Shown one piece after another: positions 56,592 through 64,000 of a stretch of DNA of 64,000 nt (within the stretch, counting starts at the first letter, position 1; each line of letters opens with the position of its first letter). This stretch comes from Lepiota brunneoincarnata. Lineage: Eukaryota > Basidiomycota > Agaricomycetes > Agaricales > Agaricaceae. Under the pieces are notes generated by a model. That model ran no database searches. It saw only the letters and a list, made by a program, of their open reading frames with translations, and was not told the DNA's origin. The stretch is taken from assembly GCA_023014365.1 (NCBI GenBank), contig JAEBUN010000011.1, forward strand, positions 248,001-312,000, read 5' to 3'. The translations under genes were made by a program, and so were the position numbers.

Positions 56592-57776
56592 CTATCCCTC
56601 CAACTCTTCTGGCTCCCATCTGTCACTAGGCTCATCCTCAGTAGTCTCCTCCAGGGTCTTCAGTCCCTCTGGCAACAGATCTAACAACTCTTGTAACTCC
56701 AGCAGCAACGGCATATGTTTTCTGGCTAAGTAGGGAATTACTCTGAACGCCGCCACTTTATTCTGCCATACAGAGCCATCCAACTCTGCCAGGATATATG
56801 ATCCTCCCTTTGATCTAGATATGACCACCATGGGTCCTAGATACCTGGGTTTCATCTTCCTGTCTGCTGAGCTCTCTATAGCTGTGTTTCTCACTAATAC
56901 TAAATCTCCCAGGCCGAAGCAATAATCTTTTATCTTATGTGCTGCTTGTCGTTCCATCTCCCAAGCCTTGCTAAGCTTAGTGTCTGAAACACACTGACGC
57001 ACCTCCTCAACATGCCGAACGTGTTTTGCCAAAGCCTGAGCTTGGTATCCTATCAACTCGGCCGTGGTTAAGTACTTATTTGGTAGTTGTACTAGCCAAG
57101 TGGCCTCTTTGACATCCAGAGGTAGCGTTGGGTGCGCTCTGGTTACCAGAAAGTATGGGGAACACCCCATTCCTTTTCTAATGGTTATCCGATCTGCCCA
57201 CATAACGTGCGGTAGGTGCCAATACCACTTTTTGACATCTCCATCTGTAGCTTTGTACAACATTTGCCGCACATCCCAGTGGGCTCTTTCAATAATCCTG
57301 TTCACTTTGGAATTGTAAGGAGATATCGTTACTCCTTTTATCCCATATTTTTCTTCCAGCCATCGGACAGCTTTCTTAAATGGAGAACCGTTGTCCGTGA
57401 CAATCTTCACTATACAGCCCCATTGGCAAATGATATCTTCAAATAACCACTGCGCGATCGAACTGGCGTTCTCTTTTCTCAACGCTTTTGCCTCCATCCA
57501 GGATGACAGTCCACACCTTCCATGCACAATATAACTACACCCATTAGAACTTGGCGTCATATGTAGTGTGTCCACATGTAGCACTTGGAATATCAACGGT
57601 GTGGGCGTTACTATTGGCAGCGTCTCGATGATCGCCTTTTGCCGTTGCTGGCATAGATGGCACAATTGCACATACCAAGCTACGTCTCCTTCAACTTCCG
57701 GCCACCAGAACCTCTGCATTATAAGCTTAGTGGTTGCGTATATTCCCCTGTGTCCTAGGAAGTTGTGGCTGGCTCA
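56592..57776 (-). CDS. Gypsy F integrase, open frame (375 aa plus upstream part)
   Basis: On the minus strand 57719-56592 is open. [11 protein letters not shown] and C-H-L-C-Q-Q-R end the zinc finger, whose first His lies upstream. Core: H-V-D-T-L-H (first Asp), I-V-T-D-N-G-S-P-F (second) and I-I-E-R-A-H-W-D (Glu). C-terminal L-V-L-V-R-N and P-R-Y-L-G-P-M-V-V resemble the GPF/Y region. No chromodomain is seen, unlike A, B and C. The same frame as RT continues across one TGA (57774-57776), which splits the zinc finger. The intact catalytic triad suggests a younger element. Confidence 0.88.
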
Positions 57777-59375
57777 CAACATATACATACGTTGCTCCTT
57801 ATCCACTACTAGCTGATGCTGACCGCTAGGGCTCATCCTATACAGTCTCCCCTCTTCGTCCAAGAAGAAATGCTCCACCATATGCTTAAGCTTACGCAGA
57901 TCCGGCTCATCCAAGCCTTCAGCTGCGCTACTGCCCCCTGTTTTCAGGTATTCCCTGACTTTGGGTATTCTTTTGTCCTGTATTCGCACTGTATCTGTCC
58001 TGCGCAACTCATCATTTGCTTCCTCTATCTCGGTCAACTTTTCCTCTTCGAAATCTGGCACTAGCCTGACATCCGTCTTTAAGCTTAGTACTTGTCGATG
58101 GTTTTCTGGACAGGCTGGGTCTTCTATAACCCTAAGCTTAGCCTGTTGTTCATCCAAGTACTCTTCCCAAGCTTGATCCAGCTCATACTCAAAATCATAC
58201 ACATCACGCGCCAGACCCTGGTAGAAGCCAGAGCGACTGTCGATCTCATCACAGAAGGCTTCCAAGGGTAATGGATCTGCAGCTCCCAGATCTTCTTTGA
58301 TCAACTCAAACTCCTCTCCCTTGTCCTCAGATCCGTCGTCGAAACGACGGGCTGTCTCATCACCGGGATAGTAACGTTGTCTGGACAGTCCATCCGGCCC
58401 AAATGTCTTTCCTTCTTTGTGTACTAGCGTGAAGTGGAACGATCTAATGAAGTCCACCCAACGGTTTACAGTAGTGTTCAGGAGTTTTCCTGGGTTGTTT
58501 AACATCCCAAAGAGAAACTTCACGTCTGTTTCCACTACTAGATTTCTCAATCCCCACAATAAATATTTCTCCTGTTCCAGCACCATTCTTAAGCCGCATA
58601 GCTCTTGCTTGGGCTGAGAATACCTCTGCTGTCTCTCATCCAATAATATTGACCCAAACTTCGCATAATGTATAGGCTTAGCATCTTCTCCATCTCGCTG
58701 ATATATGTAGTATCCCACCGCCCTCCATGAGGTATCCACGGCTACTACTATGGGTTGTTTACTTGAGAATTCGGGGTTCCTGGTCGGGAAACAGCATTGA
58801 ATCGCATCTTTCAGCTCCTGCTGCGCTTTCCGTTCATTTTCTCCCCATTCAAACTCTTTCCCTTTCTTAAGCTTTTCGTATAGAGGTGCAGCAATGGCTA
58901 TGAACTTCAGGATATGATTCCTGCAGCGTGTAGCTGTTCCTAGAAAACCCCTTAGCTCAGAAACATTCTCGCAATCCCCCCATCTTAATATCTTCCCAAT
59001 GGTGTCTGTGGCAGGCAACCGTCCTTTATAAGAGCATTCAAAACCCACTACAGTGATTTCATCAGCGCAGATAGTCATCTTGGGCCCAGAGAAGGTTCCT
59101 CCTATGTATTTCATCCTCTGTAGAATCCTATTGACCGTCTGCATGTGTTCCCATACAAATCGTCGGATCCCTGGGTTTTCTTTCAACGTCTCTTCCATGC
59201 CATCTGGCAACTCATATCTAGTTTTGGGTCCTCTGATAGGTACATCATCTATGTACGGCATCGTGTATTCTGGTATCTCACTGGTCAGGATTGCTGTTAC
59301 ATCCTCATGAGATATAGGCACTGAATTGGTCCATCCCATGGGTAACGTCACTAAGCGTAGCGCTCCAAAAGGCGT
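57774..59375 (-). CDS. Gypsy F reverse transcriptase C-terminal part and RNase H
   Basis: From the E2 insertion at 59375 the frame reads F-G-A-L-R-L-V-T-L-P-M-G-W-T-N-S, then the catalytic Y-I-D-D-V-P-I. L-R-G-F-L-G-T-A-T-R and the RNase H core V-A-V-D-T-S-W-R-A-V-G follow, with E-L-C-G-L and V-E-T-D-V-K-F-L. A long acidic linker leads to the integrase zinc finger. It is open for over 500 codons. Its 5' continuation lies at 60678-61332, beyond unit E2. Confidence 0.9.
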   Translation of the reverse strand, partial: TPFGALRLVTLPMGWTNSVPISHEDVTAILTSEIPEYTMPYIDDVPIRGPKTRYELPDGMEETLKENPGIRRFVWEHMQTVNRILQRMKYIGGTFSGPKMTICADEITVVGFECSYKGRLPATDTIGKILRWGDCENVSELRGFLGTATRCRNHILKFIAIAAPLYEKLKKGKEFEWGENERKAQQELKDAIQCCFPTRNPEFSSKQPIVVAVDTSWRAVGYYIYQRDGEDAKPIHYAKFGSILLDERQQRYSQPKQELCGLRMVLEQEKYLLWGLRNLVVETDVKFLFGMLNNPGKLLNTTVNRWVDFIRSFHFTLVHKEGKTFGPDGLSRQRYYPGDETARRFDDGSEDKGEEFELIKEDLGAADPLPLEAFCDEIDSRSGFYQGLARDVYDFEYELDQAWEEYLDEQQAKLRVIEDPACPENHRQVLSLKTDVRLVPDFEEEKLTEIEEANDELRRTDTVRIQDKRIPKVREYLKTGGSSAAEGLDEPDLRKLKHMVEHFFLDEEGRLYRMSPSGQHQLVVDKEQRMYML

Positions 59376-60677
59376 TGATACGCCGATTTCACGCCTATAC
59401 ATGAATTCCGTACTCCGGAACAATTCTCTACATAGAATCATTGGCTATATCATTAAAGAACTCTATAGAGGATTGGTACTATATCCCGTAGTAGCCAGTT
59501 TGACTGAACTGAGGATATTTGAGCCTCGGAAGTGTTCAAAACCAGCTCATTATCACTAAGCTTAGTGAACCAAGCTATCAGAATGCTCTCTGGAGGGATT
59601 CAGGGCTCTACATAGCCTATCGAGTATACCCCGGTCGCATCAAGGGACCTTACGAGCAGTTTTCTGATGAACCTGAATGCGTTTGAACATAAAAGAATGT
59701 ACCTAGCGGCTGTCACAGGCGTATTACATCTATAGCGAGTTCAATAATGATGACCGGACCACGGAACGGAACGTCCAACGTTCGGGAGGCAATACCTGAT
59801 GCCCAAAACCCTAGAAATATCAAAGACTCCTAATTAACAAGTGCTTTGTGGGTCCCAGCACTTTGGCATACTGCTTAACTGAGATTAATTACAACGGATC
59901 AAGGGATTGTCCATCCGCTATACATTCCAATCATAATTGATCCGGAAACTTAACGCGCTTGTGTGGACGCAGAATAATGCAGACGAGCACGGAACACGTC
60001 TGGCTGGATTGCCATTCGTTAATCAGAGAAAAACCCATAACCCAGGGTGAGGTAGAAATGCTGCCGAACCTTCCAAAATGTTCTACAGTGCCTGTAACAA
60101 TTAAGCTTATTGTTTTCTATTTCATATTTACTATCTCTCGTATGTATCTAAACAATATAAATATGGTTGCACTTGTTCGTGAAGAAGCAAGAGGTCTCAC
60201 CCCCGCTTCCACATGCAAGTCTGCGAGCCGTGATCAAGAACGGTTTCAGAGGGCTATTTAGTGTGTGTCGTTAAGTGTGATTTCTTCAGTCGTCGACCAA
60301 CCCAGAGACAGAGACAGAGACCAGAGTTTAGAGTTTAGAGTTCCAGAGTGCTAGAGACAGAGACAGAGACAGAGACCAGAGTTCAGAGACCAGAGACCAG
60401 AGACCAGAGACCCAGCGCTTTGAATTGACAGGGATTGTCCTTTCATTGTTGCACTGTACGGCTAAGATAACTTCCACGGCTGTTTGTTAACCTCTAAAAA
60501 CACTACTCTCTTGAATTTCACTGTCAGAACGCACCCCCAGAACACCCTAAAAGACGAAACTGTTCATTATCTATCTCATTCCACTTGTATTAGCTTAAGC
60601 TTATCGAATTGTGGCTAAGCTTAGTGAAAACAAGCCCACTATCTATATTAAAACCTACGAAAGTTTCCACCTTTTCA
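59376..60677 (-). mobile_element. LTR-like unit E, copy 2 (1,302 bp), inserted in Gypsy F RT
   Basis: On the minus strand it begins TGAAAAGGTGGAAAC and ends GGCGTATCA. A 4-bp duplication gcgt lies at 59372-59375 and 60678-60681. Removing it joins D-L-T-T-F-Q-T to P-F-G-A-L-R-L in RT. TG...CA ends and the duplication identify a solo LTR. Confidence 0.88.
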
Positions 60678-61647
60678 GCGTCTGGAACGTTGTTAGGTCC
60701 CGAGATGACTCAGCTAACAGTTGTTCATCATAGCCAACATATAGATCCAGAATGCCTCCGCAAGCTCTGCCTGCGAAGTGCATTGCCAAATCTTCCGTTG
60801 CTGGTGGCAGTCCTGAATGCGCTATCGTCACTTTGTTCAGCGGTTCCAAGCTGTGTACCAGTCTCAAACTTTTCCCATCTTTCTTCACCACACAGAACCA
60901 TCTGGATCTATAGGATGAGTTTGACGGCTCGTATACACCAGCACTAATCTTTCTCTTTATAATGGCACAAACTTCATCATAGATCGCTGGTGGAATCGGA
61001 ATGGGCTTCTCAACCCACGGAGTATGTTCTACCGTCGGTATCTCAATCGGCGGGAAGAAATCTTCCCTAAAACATCCCTTTTCCTCATCTGTCCAGGCGA
61101 ATGCCTTTTCTTGAAGCATCATGATGTGGTGCATCAGCTTTCTTTCCTCTGGCCACAAGAAATCCCCTGCATGGGCTTTGTCCAGCTTAAGCTTACGCTC
61201 CTCCGTATATCTGCCTGTCAGGACAAACTCTGGAGGATGCACGCTAAGCTCAGGCATTTCTGCCAGTGGGTCCCCTTTTATTTCTCGTTTTATCCTGAAT
61301 CTCTCTGGTAGATCACCCAACACTGGCCTCACTTTTCAAGCTACTGGTTTATATTTCTTCCCAGCCAGGCATTGTACCATATCTTTGTCATCTTCTTCTG
61401 TTTCAAAGACAGTTATTCCCTGGTCCTCTGTGCCCTGTGCGTTGGCTATGCGTCCTAGGCACAATAACGCCGTCGCTTTATCTTCTTGTGGACAGTCCTC
61501 ATTGTGTATGACTTGGTCAATGAACATTAGCTGTAGCTTGGCCTCTGAGAAGCTTCCTTTTGCTAAGCTTAGTGTTTGTGCGATGACAGGGCCCTTCTCA
61601 TCATCATAGTCTATTATACAAGCCACCTCTCCTTGTCCCTCAGTCAA
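60678..61647 (-). CDS. Gypsy F protease-RT linker and RT N-terminal part
   Basis: 61647-61336 and 61332-60678 share a frame separated by one TGA. RT motifs: I-S-A-G-V-Y-E-P-S-N-S-S-Y-R-S-R-W-F (fingers), S-L-E-P-L-N-K-V-T and L-D-L-Y-V-G-Y-D. It stops at D-L-T-T-F-Q-T, where E2 is inserted. Confidence 0.85.
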
Positions 61648-62141
61648 CTCATCAAGGTTTCTTGAAAATTTTGACTGTTTTCCCTAAGCTTAGGAGGATT
61701 ACACTCTCCTCGAGCATAAGTTGGTAACACAGCCCTTTCTCTGGTATTTGGGTCCGTAATAACCAAGGTTTGCTTGCCACTGGCGCTATTCCTGACTTCA
61801 CTAGCCATCATTACATCAAAGGGTCGTCCCAGGAGTACTCAATACACAGGGCTACAAACGATGTGAACTTGCAAATAGATTGTGACTCCCCCGCAGGTAA
61901 AGCCTATGTTCTTTGCCAATCCACAAGTCTTTTCAACCTGCCCATTCGCACTCTGCAAATTTATTGTAGTATCTGGGTCCCAAGAAACTTGACATGCAAT
62001 CACTGCTTCCTGACTCATGGAGACGATCTGTGACCCGCTATCTAGCAAGGCCTCTTCCTGCCGAATCCCATTTATCAGAGTTGGCACTACTCTCAATGGC
62101 TCGCATTCTTTCGCAATAAACACTTGTCGTCCCCTGTCTCT
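61648..62141 (-). pseudogene. Gypsy F aspartyl protease
   Basis: 62123-61839 is open: L-I-N-G...A-L-L-D-S-G-S-Q-I-V-S-M, an intact protease site near residues 28-37. After a TGA at 61839 the same frame gives V-L-L-G-R-P-F-D, the usual end of the protease fold. A one-base shift near 61670 then joins the RT linker frame. Confidence 0.8.
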
Positions 62142-62752
62142 TCAGGGTAGTGACTCCAAGTACTGCATGATTGGATCCTGAGCTACCCAGGCTTGGGTTG
62201 CCGAGCCTTCTCGGAGCACCGTATCATACTTCCAAGGACCGTCTGCTAGCTCCGTTATCATGACTTGTACTGGCCCACTATTAATCTCTATATTTTCTGT
62301 ATCATTGTCCCCGGGCCCTACTCCTGCTATTAAGCTTTGACTCATGGGTACCCATTTTCTCATAATGCGCTCTCTATAAGCATTCCTGTATATTGGTGAC
62401 AATGCCAAGAGTTCTCCATGCGATACTGAGGCTTCTCGCTTCAATACCCTGCTGAGTACTTCCTCAACATCAACATTCCTCTCTATAGGGGCCTGGTGCT
62501 TATATGCAGGCTCCTTCTTGGATGATTCCATCCTTCTGACAGGCAGCGGTGGTACCTCAACGACTGGGCGCAGTGGTTTCACATTCTTATATGGTAATTC
62601 TCCTGCTGCGGCACGCATTGGTTTCTCCGTTGTCTGCCCTATTTCCTCATTTTCTGATTCTTCTGATCGCTCAGAATCTGATGCATCCTCAGGAGTCTGT
62701 CCTCTGGCAAAGGCGACCTTCTTCTTCAGAGCCAGCTCCTTCCTCAAACCCT
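62142..62752 (-). CDS. Gypsy F gag-protease linker (201 aa)
   Basis: The open frame 62747-62142 follows the gag stop in a different frame. It has an N-terminal Lys-rich stretch, then an acidic Ser/Glu cluster (S-D-S-E-R-S-E-E-S-E-N-E-E), then L-S-R-V-L-K-R-E and I-M-R-K-W-V-P-M. It is in frame with the protease. The gag/pol frame change near 62750 could be programmed or mutational. Confidence 0.7.
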
Positions 62753-64000
62753 TTAGAAACCCAACTCCAAGTTCCTAGTCTTTGTGCTACTTCTGGTGTC
62801 CAAATACTGGCTTGCCAAGGGTGTACCATCCGTCAAACTGCTAAGCTTAGCCTGTATCTGGGCCAATTGCTTGGCCAAAGACTGTATTTCGACGTTATCC
62901 TCCTTCCTGGTCATAAGCTTAACCTTTGGGGCACTACCGGCGTGGATGGCAGCTGTCTCCAACATTTCCATGTGCTGCTTCAGATGGCGGACTTCTTCTT
63001 CTGCTGGTGACCTTTGGTTTTCTGACCTCGGGAATGCTCTCTGTGCAAACACCACTGACGTTGGCACTTGCGGTAACTCAGGCTCAACCTCCGGCAGTTC
63101 TGGTATCTGAACAAAGAGTTGTCCCTTTGTCGCATAGTACTTTGCCACTTTCTCTTTAATAGGCCCTTCTCCTCGAGGGATACTTGAGCCATCTCCCATA
63201 TATATTTTGTTCCCTTCGACTCTAATTCGGCCAGCTTGTTTATCCGCCTCCATGTCCAGGCAGAATAACCAACTATGCCCTAATAACCAGCAGTAGAAAC
63301 ACTTGCAGTCGGAAAGCGACCCTGCCGACCCACTTCTGGTATTCCTCTGAGCGTGATTATAACTGGCATGATTATGTCCGTCTTTTGCCAAGCTCTCTAA
63401 GTATGATTTTAAGGTATGCCCCTGGATATTCATGAGGTCCTTAAGCTCAGCGAGGCCACCTGCCATCTGCGAGACTTCATCCTGAAATTTCTGCTTTAAG
63501 CTTTGCAGCTCTTGCTTTACTACTGGGTCATAAGTCCCTGTTCTGGACGTTGCGGGTGGATGGCTCATCGATGCCAAGTTTACCGGCCTCAAATCCTGAT
63601 GAAGGGATTGCATAAGTGTTTTGCCAATCGAAATTTCGACGGCTTTATCCACGACAATCCTCCAATCATAGGGGTTCTCTTTACGTAAATCCTTTGCAGT
63701 CAGTGCCAACCCATTGCTTGCAGTTCTACGCGCCCCAGTGATCGCTAATCTTGCATTGAGTACATCCTGGAACACTGAGTCCAGTGCGTTCGTAAATAAC
63801 TCAACTAGTTCTTGGTTTGAGACTACCGCCGGCGACTTCAGACACTTCTCTGCTTCGAGAATGAATCGCCTTTTAAAGTCCAAGACTTTATGCTCCTCAT
63901 TCATTGCAATGCCTCTACTCTCTGCACAGAGTTCCCTCAATCGTCGCACTGAGCCCTGCTCGGCTGCCACAGTCTCGGGATACTCTTTCTTCAATCTCTC
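62753..64000 (-). CDS. Gypsy F gag, N-terminus beyond the window
   Basis: Open from the window edge to TAA at 62753-62755 (at least 413 aa). Helical gag body: K-V-L-D-F-K-R-R-F-I, N-A-L-D-S-V-F-Q-D-V-L-N-A-R-L. A coiled coil follows (L-Q-S-L-K-Q-K-F). A zinc knuckle C-F-Y-C-x4-H-x4-C lies near 63300-63260. A predicted helix near the C-terminus ends the protein. The 5' LTR lies beyond 64000. Confidence 0.82.
   Translation of the reverse strand, partial: ERLKKEYPETVAAEQGSVRRLRELCAESRGIAMNEEHKVLDFKRRFILEAEKCLKSPAVVSNQELVELFTNALDSVFQDVLNARLAITGARRTASNGLALTAKDLRKENPYDWRIVVDKAVEISIGKTLMQSLHQDLRPVNLASMSHPPATSRTGTYDPVVKQELQSLKQKFQDEVSQMAGGLAELKDLMNIQGHTLKSYLESLAKDGHNHASYNHAQRNTRSGSAGSLSDCKCFYCWLLGHSWLFCLDMEADKQAGRIRVEGNKIYMGDGSSIPRGEGPIKEKVAKYYATKGQLFVQIPELPEVEPELPQVPTSVVFAQRAFPRSENQRSPAEEEVRHLKQHMEMLETAAIHAGSAPKVKLMTRKEDNVEIQSLAKQLAQIQAKLSSLTDGTPLASQYLDTRSSTKTRNLELGF

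Larger units (their letters stand above)
50899..62920. repeat. Dispersed palindromic word TAAGCTTA / CTAAGCTTAG
   Basis: By eye I count about 24 TAAGCTTA sites here, for example 51393, 53190, 55648, 55690, 56236, 56969, 57722, 58132, 59557, 60616, 61565, 61687 and 62842. Many are the full 10-bp palindrome CTAAGCTTAG. They lie in Gypsy F codons, LTR-like E, introns and intergenic DNA. I noticed none in 1-50.8 kb. By chance an 8-mer would occur well under once in 13 kb. Confidence 0.75.

Noticed and set aside
50823..60677. The two E units as terminal inverted repeats of one large DNA transposon
   Set aside because: Copy 2 has its own 4-bp duplication inside Gypsy F RT and restores RT when removed, so it is an independent insertion.

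Overview
This window is repeat-dominated DNA from a filamentous fungus, most likely a mushroom-forming basidiomycete (Agaricomycete). The basis is nested chromoviral Ty3/Gypsy retrotransposons, a KDZ-type transposase with its CxC2 cysteine region, Tc1/mariner, hAT and pogo-like relics, and genes with short introns (GTATGT, GTAAGC donors; CTAG, TTAG acceptors). I see no rRNA, tRNA, CRISPR array or bacterial feature, and no conserved housekeeping gene.

Layout. (1) 1-17.6 kb is a nest. A forward Gypsy 'C1' is interrupted by the 3' end of Gypsy 'A1' (itself holding solo LTR D1), by solo LTR A2, by solo LTR B1 and by a complete 8.8-kb Gypsy 'A' (7104-15912, TSD gaaac), which in turn holds solo LTR D2 and a 562-bp D-like insertion. 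Mariner copy M1 sits in C1's LTR. (2) 18.6-28.2 kb holds a pogo-like fragment, a dead hAT (with solo LTR B2), a reverse-strand Gypsy 'C2' and unassigned DNA. (3) 28.2-50.8 kb is a block of three non-LTR genes: a reverse-strand KDZ transposase with a Ser-rich downstream ORF, a forward gene of an unknown protein, and a reverse-strand gene for a Zn2Cys6-like protein. Mariner M3, solo LTR B3 and a complete 9.66-kb Gypsy 'B' (36955-46609, TSD gaaag) interrupt it. Gypsy B itself carries mariner M2, whose 338-aa transposase is intact. (4) 50.8-64 kb has a different texture: two inverted 1.3-kb LTR-like 'E' units, two multi-intron genes (G1, G2) and a less decayed reverse-strand Gypsy 'F' running off the right edge.

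How the genes work. Gypsy A, B and C share gag with a CCHC knuckle, protease, RT, RNase H, integrase and chromodomain. They also share an extra ORF after the chromodomain (ORF3) with tandem zinc knuckles. In family A, ORF3 runs through the LTR boundary, so its acidic C-terminal domain is encoded by U3. Most coding copies in the first 50 kb are dead through C-to-T/G-to-A changes, typically CGA to TGA, which resembles RIP or methyl-cytosine deamination. The right-hand 13 kb is marked by about two dozen copies of the palindromic word TAAGCTTA, often extended to CTAAGCTTAG, in coding DNA, LTRs and splice sites.
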